From assembly GCA_013140405.1 (NCBI GenBank), contig JABFSV010000232.1, forward strand, positions 1 through 5,886: 5,886 nt of DNA, in the 5' to 3' direction. Position 1 is the stretch's first letter. The number at the start of each line of letters is the position of its first letter. The notes below the pieces were generated by a model, which saw only the letters and a list, made by a program, of their open reading frames with translations, was not told the DNA's origin and searched no databases. Below are positions 1-5,886 of this stretch, one piece after another. Both the position numbers and the translations under genes were made by a program. The DNA is from Methyloglobulus sp. (GTDB lineage Bacteria > Pseudomonadota > Gammaproteobacteria > Methylococcales > Methylomonadaceae).

Positions 1-1925
1 TGGAATGGCTGATTCTGCTGCATAAATTTTATTACCTGAAAGACCTTGCGGGTGCTTACGACTACACTCAGGACGAGCGTTATGCAGTCAAATGGATGGG
101 CTTGATAGATTCATGGATTAAACAAGTGCCCGATGGTTTTATTGACAGTCAAGTGACAGGAAGACGCTTGCAGCAGTGGTTATTGTCGTATCAAACTTTC
201 GTTAGTAAATGGCATTCTCAAACAATATCGCCAGCTTTTTTTGGACGCTTTATGTGTTCGGTCAATTCGCAAACCCATTATCTATGCACACACCTCACAC
301 CCGAAGGTAATCATCGGACGTTGGAGTTGTACGCTATTTTTCTGGTAGCAGTCACCTTCCCTGAATTGCAATCAGCACACTGGTTTTTGGCTTTTTCCAA
401 ACAAAAGCTGCTTGAAAATATGCGCCAAGATTTATTACCCGATGGCGTACACCGGGAACTCTCGACCGATTACCATCACACTGTACTCAAAAATTATCTG
501 CGCTTTCGTGGTCTAGCGTTGCTCAACCAAATAGACTTGCCAACAGCTTGTGACGTGCTGTTAAAACAAGCTATCGAATTTTCGTATTACGTACACAAAC
601 CAGACGGTTTTATCCCTGCCATTAACGATGGGGATTGCAACAGTTATTTGCCGCTGCTCAAGAAAGCACACTCTTACTATCCAGACGCACACCTACAGTA
701 CGTCATCAGTAAAGGTGAAGAAGGTGTACCGCCCGTGCAACGGTCACGGGGTTTTACTGACAGCGGTTATTATGTGTTGCGTAGCGATTGGTCGGTAAAG
801 CCCTACGGTGATGCACTGTATTTGTTTTTTGATTGCGCCCCTTTGGGTTTTGGTAGCCACGGACATTACGATGCCTTGAATTTTGAAATGGCAGCGTACG
901 GTCATTCCTTGGTCGTCGATCCAGGCCGTTACACTTATAGTGAAATCAGTGAAGACGGCATCAATTGGCGAAAATATTTTAAAGGTTCATCTGCCCATAA
1001 TACCGTAGTTGTTGATGGCTTAAGCCAAATGCCCTACCGTTGTGGACGGCCTGTTGACCCTGAACCTGAAGTCAGGCTAAAGCAGTTCGTATCTACGACA
1101 GGCTTCGATTTTTTGCACGGACAGGTTATCAGCCAGCAATATCCGGTTGTTCACGAACGCATGATTTATTTTATGCTGCCCGAATATTGGATAGTGACTG
1201 ACCAGCTAAAAGCTGAAGGCAAGCATAACTACGACCTGTATTTTCATCTGGCGAGCAGGGCGCAAGATCAGACGAGTTTAGCCAGCAACGACGTGTGCCA
1301 TATTGTCCGCGCCCCCAACTTGCTGATCGCACAACCCAAAGACAGTGATACCAAAGTTACTGTCGAGCAAGGTTATGTGTCGCCTGAGTATGGGATTAAA
1401 CATAAGGCGCCGATTATCCGTTTCTCAAAACAGCAAGTAAGCACAACGGCATTTCACACAGTTGTTTACCCGTATCGAGACGTAGAACCCACGCTACAGG
1501 TTACAGAGATACCTGTTTATCAAAATGGACGCTTGTGCAAATCTGCTGAAGCATCGGCTTTGCAAATCAATTTGTCCTTCAATGAAAATACTTACGTGGA
1601 TTATTTCTTTTCCAATCCGGGTGCAACTAAAGCTGAATACTCCTTTGCTGATGTCCATTGCGTATGCCGGATGTTATTCATAAGGCGTAACGGTTCTGGA
1701 GAAATCGTTAACCTGCAAGCTGAAAGCGCATCCTTTATTACCTTGAATGATGATAATTTTTTGAATTTCGGGACGGATTCGCTGACGCTCAGTTATGCAA
1801 ACCAGTATTTGTCGTTAACAACATCAAAGCGGACATTAATGACCAGACTGGACAAAATTGAAGGCTTTCATTTTGGGGGCAATTTAGCGGAATGGTGGAT
1901 GGAGGTTATTGATGGAAATAAATGA
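1..1925 (+). CDS. Heparinase II/III-family polysaccharide lyase (alginate lyase-like), 5'-truncated by the window edge
   Basis: The reading frame is open from the first full codon (base 3) to the TGA at 1923-1925, giving 640 visible residues. ATG 96 is an internal Met, because the residues before it (EWLILLHKFYYLKDLAGAYD...) continue the helical toroid domain of this family. The real start and any signal peptide lie upstream. The toroid part carries the STDYHHTVL motif (about 465-490), typical of the family's catalytic groove. The C-terminal beta-sandwich part starts near FTDSGYYVLRSDW (about 757) and includes SHGHYDALNFEMAAYG (855-902) and SSAHNTVVVDG (987-1019), with the His/Tyr residues expected in heparinase II/III lyases. 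Known family members cleave uronic-acid or related acidic polysaccharides by beta-elimination, usually in the periplasm. In a biosynthetic locus the likely role is trimming or clearing the polymer; this is inferred, and the substrate is unknown. The gene overlaps the next one by 14 bases. Confidence 0.9.
   Translation, partial: EWLILLHKFYYLKDLAGAYDYTQDERYAVKWMGLIDSWIKQVPDGFIDSQVTGRRLQQWLLSYQTFVSKWHSQTISPAFFGRFMCSVNSQTHYLCTHLTPEGNHRTLELYAIFLVAVTFPELQSAHWFLAFSKQKLLENMRQDLLPDGVHRELSTDYHHTVLKNYLRFRGLALLNQIDLPTACDVLLKQAIEFSYYVHKPDGFIPAINDGDCNSYLPLLKKAHSYYPDAHLQYVISKGEEGVPPVQRSRGFTDSGYYVLRSDWSVKPYGDALYLFFDCAPLGFGSHGHYDALNFEMAAYGHSLVVDPGRYTYSEISEDGINWRKYFKGSSAHNTVVVDGLSQMPYRCGRPVDPEPEVRLKQFVSTTGFDFLHGQVISQQYPVVHERMIYFMLPEYWIVTDQLKAEGKHNYDLYFHLASRAQDQTSLASNDVCHIVRAPNLLIAQPKDSDTKVTVEQGYVSPEYGIKHKAPIIRFSKQQVSTTAFHTVVYPYRDVEPTLQVTEIPVYQNGRLCKSAEASALQINLSFNENTYVDYFFSNPGATKAEYSFADVHCVCRMLFIRRNGSGEIVNLQAESASFITLNDDNFLNFGTDSLTLSYANQYLSLTTSKRTLMTRLDKIEGFHFGGNLAEWWMEVIDGNK
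1901..1905 (+). promoter_or_regulatory. Shine-Dalgarno site GGAGG that sets the start of the first kinase
   Basis: GGAGG lies inside the end of the lyase gene. It is 6 bases before ATG 1912 and only 3 bases before the adjoining TTG 1909. The spacing favours ATG 1912 as the start and argues against the TTG one codon upstream. Confidence 0.75.
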
Positions 1926-3294
1926 TGTTTGCTACCCGCAAATCAATAAGGCTTTAGACAAGGGATTAATCGCGCAGTTATTTCACCGTCGCTTTTTTTC
2001 GTCCACAAGCCCTGATAATTCTGGTTCTATCGTCATCGAATCGTGCGAGATCAACAACAAACGCCATAAACCCAGCAAGAGTTTTGTGCTTTCGTATCAT
2101 TTGAGCTTGCTTGATACACAAACGGGAACACGTAGCGAACAAGTGATTGGTGCAAGGCTTTGTAAGCTGGGTCAGGGCAAGCGAGAGTTACACGAAGAAT
2201 GCGAAAAACACAGTCGGAATACGGGGACATCATCGCAAGTCGTCTACGTACCCGAATTGGAAATGATGTTGTGGGTATTCCCGCAGGACAGGAAACTGGT
2301 GCATCTTGCCCAGATTTTGGACGCTGAGTTCCTGAAAAGCCATTTGGGCGAAATGCTACCTTTGCTTGGATGCAATCCCTCTAACCGTATCAGTGGCGTA
2401 CAAGCGGACGTGTTGCATTATTTGCCAGAGCGTTCCTGCATGATACGTTATCGGCTGACGGTTGATGATCCGAGTCATGCAAGCTGCGAACACAAAATAA
2501 TCTATGGGAAAAACTACCGTGATGACCGGGGCGTTGAAGTTTTCTCAATTATGAAGCAATTGCTGGAACAATTGCCTAAGTGCGCTATTCCATTGGTCTA
2601 CGATGCACAATACAGGACGCTTTGGCAGTCACATTTATCAGGTGTTCCCTTGGAATGGCGGGATTTGGAAACAAACAATGCACCGGGCTTATTGAAAAAT
2701 ATAGCTACTTGCCTTGCCGCTTTCCAGGATTGCCAGGTGCAAACAACTGGCTATTACGGGTTTAAAGAAATTGATGAACAATTGTTCGATACCATCAAGG
2801 CGGCAAAGCCCCAGGATAAATCGCTATCTGAACAAATCGCCGATTGGGTAGCTACCCTGTTAGCCATAAGAGATGAATTGTCGTGGCCTAAGGAGATTAC
2901 CTTTCCACTCCATCAAGATCTTAAATTTGGCAATATATTGGTTGAAGAGAATAGCGCCTGCTTGATTGATTTGGACAGCGTTTGCTTGGGCGACCCATTG
3001 GCGGATATAGGCAGTTTGGTCACGAATTTTTATCGTAATGGCCTTCATGCCGGAAGGGATGTGGCTTACGTAAACAATATCGTGGACTTGTTCCTATCTA
3101 GTTATGAGAATTCTGTAACTTGGGAGGTTGATAAGCCTCGGTTAAATTGGTTTATTGCTGCCGCTTTCGTCCATGAAGTCATCCGTCGAATCCTAAGACA
3201 ACGCCATGAAATTGACCTGAAACACATCCAAACCTACCTTGATTTAAGTAAGCGCTATGCGGGTTTGATTGTAGAGGAATTGGAAAATGCTTAA
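1912..3294 (+). CDS. Phosphotransferase-family protein (APH/choline-kinase-like fold), first of two paralogues
   Basis: This 460-residue protein starts at ATG 1912, chosen for the GGAGG 6 bases upstream, and overlaps the lyase gene by 14 bases. The kinase core is in the second half. IIYGKNY, with Lys200, is the probable ATP-anchoring strand. HQDLKFGNILV (His334, Asp336, Asn341) is the catalytic Brenner-type motif, and LIDLDSVCLGDPLADIGSL (Asp353, Asp355) is the metal-binding segment. Gln335 replaces the usual Gly of HGD. The first 150 or so residues form an extra region shared with the second kinase of this window (for example SFVLSYHL here and SFLALAYHL there), so the two genes are clearly paralogues. 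Family members transfer phosphate from ATP to a hydroxyl of a small molecule such as an aminoglycoside, choline or a sugar. Antibiotic resistance is unlikely given the neighbours; a sugar or lipid intermediate of a surface polymer fits better, but this is inference. No signal peptide or membrane segment is seen, so it is probably cytoplasmic. Confidence 0.85.
   Translation: MEINDVCYPQINKALDKGLIAQLFHRRFFSSTSPDNSGSIVIESCEINNKRHKPSKSFVLSYHLSLLDTQTGTRSEQVIGARLCKLGQGKRELHEECEKHSRNTGTSSQVVYVPELEMMLWVFPQDRKLVHLAQILDAEFLKSHLGEMLPLLGCNPSNRISGVQADVLHYLPERSCMIRYRLTVDDPSHASCEHKIIYGKNYRDDRGVEVFSIMKQLLEQLPKCAIPLVYDAQYRTLWQSHLSGVPLEWRDLETNNAPGLLKNIATCLAAFQDCQVQTTGYYGFKEIDEQLFDTIKAAKPQDKSLSEQIADWVATLLAIRDELSWPKEITFPLHQDLKFGNILVEENSACLIDLDSVCLGDPLADIGSLVTNFYRNGLHAGRDVAYVNNIVDLFLSSYENSVTWEVDKPRLNWFIAAAFVHEVIRRILRQRHEIDLKHIQTYLDLSKRYAGLIVEELENA
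3273..3278 (+). promoter_or_regulatory. Shine-Dalgarno site AGAGGA for the histidine phosphatase
   Basis: AGAGGA ends 8 bases before ATG 3287, inside the end of the first kinase gene. It is the best ribosome site at this junction and places the start upstream of the repeat element. The other in-frame starts (ATG 3323, TTG 3398) have only weak AGG-like sequences in front of them. Confidence 0.65.
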
Positions 3295-4078
3295 GGAATT
3301 CCTGAACAGGCTGATTCCGCTCATGGTTCGACCGGCTCACCACGAACGGAATCAACACCTTAACGTTCGTTCTGAGCCTGCACCACAGGCACTTCCGTTG
3401 GTCGTCGAGGGACTTGCCCAGGAATTCCTTAAGAAAAACAATCCTGCCCTTAAGCGGATTTTCCTGGCTCGGCACGGGGAAAGCGTAGCCAATCAACAAA
3501 AATTGGTTTCCGGACAACTGGACGCGCCGTTGACGGAAAAAGGCAGGAACCAAGCGCAATGGCTGTGCGATGTGCTGAGAAATGAAACGCTATCCGCGAT
3601 TTACACGAGCAGCTTAAGCAGGACAATTGAAACTGCCCGACCCACCGCCGAATATCATGGCATCGGTATTCAAGCGGTAGATAACCTTAAAGAGATACAT
3701 TTCGGCGTATTGCAGGGTAGGCCAACCGATGGGTCAGACAAGGATGCCCAAGCACTGTGGCAGGCAAAGGCCGCTGATAAAGAGGCTTTTTATATCCCAG
3801 ATAGTGAGGGCAACTGTGCCTTTGAAAATCGAGTCACTGAATGCCTTGAATCGGTGTTACAGGATTTACAAGGCGCTATATTAATCGTCGCACACAGAAA
3901 CACCAATGAAGTGATCCTGTCCAAATTACTAGGTTTTGGATCATCTGCTGACAAGGTTATCAATGTCAAAAACAAGTACCTCTACGAAATAGAATTGAGC
4001 GATACACCGTCCATCAACACAATCCGGTTAGGTGGCGAGTTTCACGGCAAGAAATATGTGGGGCTAAAGGATGAGTAA
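3287..4078 (+). CDS. Histidine phosphatase family protein (phosphoglycerate mutase-like) with a repeat-derived N-terminal extension
   Basis: This is a 263-residue protein. The catalytic signature IFLARHGES gives Arg62 and the phospho-accepting His63. SSLSRTIETARPTA supplies the second Arg (Arg112), LKEIHFGVLQG the probable acid/base Glu136, and ILIVAHRNTNEVI the second His (His203). The full catalytic set is present, so activity is expected. The superfamily removes or moves phosphate on small molecules or proteins, and the substrate here is not readable. In most relatives the RHG motif lies within about 10 residues of the start. Here about 55 residues precede it, and codons 2-49 coincide with an inverted-repeat element (3290-3433). 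No ATG, GTG or TTG lies in frame between 3401 and the RHG codons, so at least part of the extension must be translated. The start is 3287, with AGAGGA upstream and an 8-base overlap (ATGCTTAA) with the first kinase. Lying between two paralogous kinases, it may reverse or complete their reaction (inferred). Confidence 0.88.
   Translation: MLKEFLNRLIPLMVRPAHHERNQHLNVRSEPAPQALPLVVEGLAQEFLKKNNPALKRIFLARHGESVANQQKLVSGQLDAPLTEKGRNQAQWLCDVLRNETLSAIYTSSLSRTIETARPTAEYHGIGIQAVDNLKEIHFGVLQGRPTDGSDKDAQALWQAKAADKEAFYIPDSEGNCAFENRVTECLESVLQDLQGAILIVAHRNTNEVILSKLLGFGSSADKVINVKNKYLYEIELSDTPSINTIRLGGEFHGKKYVGLKDE
3312..3354 (+). repeat. REP-like arm 1, imperfect hairpin
   Basis: TGATTCCG (3312-3319) pairs with CGGAATCA (3347-3354), and inside it TTCG (3327-3330) can pair with CGAA (3343-3346). 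The core GTTCGACCGGCTCACCACG with the following AACGG resembles, from memory, a REP-type repeat scattered through many proteobacterial genomes. In this frame it reads VRPAHHERN, a peptide typical of translated copies of that repeat. The family assignment is by recollection, not by search. Confidence 0.6.
3363..3412 (+). repeat. REP-like arm 2, inverted relative to arm 1 and interrupted
   Basis: The start, ACGTTCGTTCTGAGCCTG, is an imperfect inverted copy of arm 1. It matches the remembered other half of the same repeat, which translates as VRSEPVEG. Here the peptide reads NVRSEP, then seven extra residues, then VVEG. About 21 bases therefore seem to be inserted between GAGCCTG and TCGTCGAGGG. 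The interruption contains a small hairpin, GCCTG-CACCA-CAGGC (3376-3390). Confidence 0.5.
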
Positions 4079-5597
4079 TAATAATACTATAGATTTAAGG
4101 GGCAAAAAGCCCTCTCCAGAGGGAGAGGGTTGGGTGATGGGAAATCATAATAAGGGAAAAAACCCATTCAAATGCCCTCATCCTAGCTTGCTCTCTAAGG
4201 AAAAAGGAGTCCGTGTCCTTAACTCGACAACAAACGAGATGGGTGGCATCAGCCAAGAATTCGCTGTGTTTATGGATACAGCCAAAATGAAGGCCTTGTT
4301 CCAGCAGGAGCTTCCCGATTGCTTGTCAGGCAATTGGAAATTGACCAATTGTCAAATTCAACATCCTCGATATAAGACGTACCTTAACCCCAAGTCCCGC
4401 AACAAGTCGTTTTTGGCGTTGGCTTATCACTTGGAAGGGGTCAATGAACAAACACAGGCGGCGGATAACCGGATACTGTATGTCAAGGCCTATCTTGGAG
4501 AACGCAGCCAAACCGAATATTTAAAAGTATGCGCTGACCCTTCCCAACAAGGTGCAGTGCTACATATAGAGAAATTGGGCATGATTGGCTGGTTTTTCCC
4601 TGGTGATCCTGCACTTCCCTGGTTATCCAAGGTATTGGATAAGGAATTCATTCGAAACTATTTTGCCGATTTTTTATTGCTTCAATATGACCTCCCGTTC
4701 ATTGCAATAAGGGAAATTGCTTTAAGCATCATTAATTACCGCCCAGAAATCCGCTGTACTTATCGCTATGATATTGAGCGCCTTGCTGGAGCCACGCAAA
4801 CCTTATACGGCAAAACCTTTGCCGACGGGAGCGGGGCGGAGATTCATCGGCGCATCGTGGATTTGTATCAGCACATGGAAAATAGGCGTGAGAATTTCGT
4901 TATGCCATGGCTGTTAGGATATGACTACATCCTGCATACGCTATGGATGGATGGCCTTGATGGTATACCCTTGCTAGACATCGTTAACGAGCAAAATGCA
5001 GATCGCCTGATGGCACGGCTGGCACGGCATTTAGTTGATTTTCATAGTGTAACTATTGACGGATTAGAAACCATTTCAGCGGAAGAACAGCTCGCCGAAA
5101 TTGAAAAAAAATGTACGAAACTACAAAACGTTTTTCCAGGCTTATCCAAGCGCATTAAAGCTGTTTTAGTTAATTTGAGTGAGCAAAAACCAGATACGCC
5201 GTTAGGCTCCTTGCGGCTTATTCATGGTGATTTTCACATCCAACAGCTATTGCTACTGGATGACAATCGAATTGCGCTATTTGATTTTGACGAGCTGGCG
5301 ATTGCTGATCCTTTGGTGGATGTGGCAAATTTCTCCGCAGACCTATATACATTGAAGTTAGGAAAGTGCTTTACCGAAAAGTTAATAAAGCAGTTATTCA
5401 CCGCTTATAAGGCTGCATCGGACAACGATATCAACGCCGCTCACTTTGCCTGGCATTTACGTGTGCAACTACTGACTCGGGCGTATCGGGCGTATAGTCA
5501 GCAGAAACCCAATCTTGAGTACCTTGTCGAGCAATTTCTTGTTACTGCGGAAGTTGGGTACGTGGATGGTTATGTTGAAAAAGAGAGGTCAAAGTAA
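4071..5597 (+). CDS. Phosphotransferase-family protein (APH/choline-kinase-like), second paralogue, with a repeat-derived N-terminal extension
   Basis: This is a 508-residue protein from ATG 4071, which overlaps the phosphatase stop by 8 bases (ATGAGTAA). The ribosome site is weak (GGGG at 4060-4063). Met57 (ATG 4239) would give 452 residues, close to the 460 of the paralogue. Matching SFLALAYHL here to SFVLSYHL there puts the paralogue's first residue at about residue 58, so 4239 may be the ancestral or even the true start. The kinase parts are TLYGKTF with Lys248 (probable ATP-anchoring strand), LIHGDFHIQQLLLL (His385, Asp387) and ALFDFDELAIADPLVDVANF (Asp405, Asp407). The Asn that normally ends the catalytic loop is Gln392 here, a replacement also seen, as I recall, in some relatives in polysaccharide loci. 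Residues 12-50 come from a repeat (4100-4216). It is probably cytoplasmic and acts on a small-molecule hydroxyl; its substrate is unknown. It shares the operon with the phosphatase and the exporter. Confidence 0.83.
   Translation: MSNNNTIDLRGKKPSPEGEGWVMGNHNKGKNPFKCPHPSLLSKEKGVRVLNSTTNEMGGISQEFAVFMDTAKMKALFQQELPDCLSGNWKLTNCQIQHPRYKTYLNPKSRNKSFLALAYHLEGVNEQTQAADNRILYVKAYLGERSQTEYLKVCADPSQQGAVLHIEKLGMIGWFFPGDPALPWLSKVLDKEFIRNYFADFLLLQYDLPFIAIREIALSIINYRPEIRCTYRYDIERLAGATQTLYGKTFADGSGAEIHRRIVDLYQHMENRRENFVMPWLLGYDYILHTLWMDGLDGIPLLDIVNEQNADRLMARLARHLVDFHSVTIDGLETISAEEQLAEIEKKCTKLQNVFPGLSKRIKAVLVNLSEQKPDTPLGSLRLIHGDFHIQQLLLLDDNRIALFDFDELAIADPLVDVANFSADLYTLKLGKCFTEKLIKQLFTAYKAASDNDINAAHFAWHLRVQLLTRAYRAYSQQKPNLEYLVEQFLVTAEVGYVDGYVEKERSK
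4100..4216 (+). repeat. Paired CCCTCTCC/GGAGAGGG-type repeat translated in frame
   Basis: Unit 1 (about 4100-4141) holds a perfect 8-base stem and runs on into GGGTTGGGTGATGGG. Unit 2 (about 4174-4216) starts GCCCTCATCCTAGC and is an inverted, decayed copy: its stem CTCTCTAAGG...AAGGAG no longer pairs well. The translation contains KPSPEGEG from unit 1 and CPHPSLLSKEKGVRV from unit 2. These are close to the PSPxGEG and PHPNPLPEGEGV peptides often seen where this common intergenic repeat has been read as protein (from memory). It is unrelated to the element in the phosphatase gene. Confidence 0.65.
4110..4129 (+). repeat. Perfect 8-base-pair hairpin of repeat unit 1
   Basis: CCCTCTCC (4110-4117) and GGAGAGGG (4122-4129) pair perfectly around the loop AGAG. 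The hairpin begins 39 bases after ATG 4071. A shorter competing stem, GGGC-AAAAA-GCCC (4100-4112), overlaps its left side. No T-run follows, so it is not a typical intrinsic terminator. In mRNA it could slow ribosomes or block RNA decay. Its right arm, GGGAGAGGG, is also a Shine-Dalgarno-like sequence 7 bases before the in-frame ATG 4137, and would be hidden when the hairpin forms. Confidence 0.7.
4239..4241 (+). other. Alternative (probably ancestral) start codon of the second kinase
   Basis: ATG 4239 is Met57 of the long reading. It lies just downstream of the repeat and nearly where alignment to the first kinase predicts the start. No strong ribosome site precedes it at normal distance; the nearest GGAG is at 4206-4209, about 29 bases away. 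From sequence alone it is therefore a weaker start than its alignment position suggests. Confidence 0.4.
5582..5588 (+). promoter_or_regulatory. Shine-Dalgarno site AGAGAGG for the ABC exporter
   Basis: AGAGAGG lies 8 bases before ATG 5597, inside the last codons of the second kinase. With the TAATG stop/start overlap it supports translational coupling and fixes the exporter start. Confidence 0.75.
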
Positions 5598-5886
5598 TGT
5601 TCGGTAAAGCTAAACTTAAACTATCCAAAAAACCACGCTCACGTTTTTCTCAAATCGTATTCGCACATCTGCGAAGAGTCCGTAAAGATATTTTTTTCGC
5701 CAGCTTTTGTATCTTGGGGTCAACGCTGACCACGCTCATAATCCCGTGGCCGATGAAGCTGATTTTCGACAATGTATTGTCTGATAAGCCGTTACCTGCC
5801 CTGCTTATGCCATTTCAGGATGTGTTTGCGAATGGCAATGCACAGACCTTATTGATATTGTGCGGGAGCATGATAGGCATTGCTTT
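5597..5886 (+). CDS. ABC exporter, membrane domain N-terminus (probably a fused permease/ATPase), 3'-truncated by the window edge
   Basis: Ninety-six complete codons are visible from ATG 5597, which shares one base with the preceding stop (TAATG) and has AGAGAGG 8 bases upstream. The N-terminus is strongly basic (MFGKAKLKLSKKPRSRF), as expected for a cytoplasmic leader. A first membrane helix follows at about residues 32-55, ending in IIPWPMKLIFDNVLSDKPLP. The PWPxKxIFDNVL signature is typical of the first transmembrane helix of type-1 exporters with fused membrane and ATPase domains. A second helix begins at about residue 83 (TLLILCGSMIGIA). The Walker motifs would lie beyond the window, so the fusion is inferred from family habit. 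In this operon the cargo is probably a polysaccharide or lipid-linked intermediate, perhaps a product of the upstream kinases, but nothing in the visible part identifies it. Confidence 0.85.
   Translation, partial: MFGKAKLKLSKKPRSRFSQIVFAHLRRVRKDIFFASFCILGSTLTTLIIPWPMKLIFDNVLSDKPLPALLMPFQDVFANGNAQTLLILCGSMIGIA

Larger units (their letters stand above)
3290..3433 (+). repeat. 144-base MITE/REP-like element translated in frame
   Basis: The segment is bounded by a perfect 15-base inverted repeat, CTTAAGGAATTCCTG (3290-3304) and CAGGAATTCCTTAAG (3419-3433). The core AGGAATTCCT is itself a palindrome, so it also reads as a 10-base direct repeat. Inside are two facing REP-like arms (about 3312-3354 and 3363-3412). 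The element is exactly 48 codons long and in phase with the phosphatase gene. A hand count gives about 57% GC for 3311-3420 against about 47% for 3121-3180. The outer repeats could be the ends of a miniature element, or a duplicated palindromic target. No transposase is present here, so it would be non-autonomous. Confidence 0.6.

Noticed and set aside
96..98. ATG 96 as the start of the lyase gene
   Set aside because: The frame is open to the window edge, the upstream residues fit the family's helical domain, and no ribosome site is placed before 96.
2051..2233. Short minus-strand and alternative-frame open frames of 60-62 codons (also near 2580-2765, 2860-3048, 3790-3975 and 4326-4511)
   Set aside because: All lie within strongly supported genes, have no convincing ribosome sites noted and encode nothing recognisable.
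3179..3559. Minus-strand open frame of 126 codons across the kinase/phosphatase junction
   Set aside because: It is the antisense of a repeat and of two well-supported genes. Its protein shows no recognisable motif, and the inverted repeat explains its openness.
4110..4140. Intrinsic transcription terminator between phosphatase and second kinase
   Set aside because: The hairpin is perfect, but a G-rich stretch follows it instead of a T-run, and the downstream genes appear to be co-transcribed.
5104..5111. Run of eight A in the second kinase as a programmed frameshift site
   Set aside because: The zero frame continues through the conserved HGD and DFD motifs, and no useful product is visible in another frame. 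Occasional slippage is possible but unsupported.
1912..5597. Aminoglycoside resistance genes
   Set aside because: The fold is APH-like, but two long paralogues with an extra N-terminal region beside a lyase, a phosphatase and an exporter fit polymer metabolism better than drug resistance.
5691..5697. T7 run near the start of the exporter as a phase-variable tract or terminator
   Set aside because: It encodes Phe-rich codons of the first membrane helix, has no preceding hairpin, and is short for phase variation.

Overview
The window is a block of plus-strand genes packed end to end, with no free intergenic DNA on the longest-ORF reading. It looks like part of a bacterial cell-surface or exopolysaccharide locus. 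Moderate GC content, good Shine-Dalgarno sites and REP-type repeats suggest a proteobacterium, perhaps a gammaproteobacterium. That placement is an inference and could be wrong.

Layout: (1) 1-1925, the 3' part of a heparinase II/III-type polysaccharide lyase gene whose start lies before the window. (2) 1912-3294, an APH/choline-kinase-like small-molecule kinase. (3) 3287-4078, a histidine phosphatase of the phosphoglycerate mutase-like superfamily. (4) 4071-5597, a second kinase paralogous to the first. (5) 5597-5886, the first 96 codons of an ABC exporter (membrane domain). Successive genes overlap by 14, 8, 8 and 1 bases, so they are very probably one operon with coupled translation. No promoter, terminator, tRNA, rRNA or CRISPR array is visible.

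The most unusual part is not the gene list but the two gene junctions around the phosphatase. Directly after the phosphatase start codon is a 144-base segment bounded by a perfect 15-base inverted repeat. It contains a facing pair of REP-like arms and is read in frame as codons 2-49. Directly after the start of the second kinase is another, unrelated repeat, a pair of units built on CCCTCTCC/GGAGAGGG, also read in frame. Each gives its protein an N-terminal extension of about 50-57 residues that the conserved fold does not need. In the second kinase the paralogue alignment points to Met57 (base 4239) as the ancestral start.

Functionally, a kinase-phosphatase-kinase set between a polysaccharide lyase and an ABC exporter suggests a module that phosphorylates and dephosphorylates a sugar or lipid intermediate of a surface polymer. 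The substrate cannot be read from the sequence.
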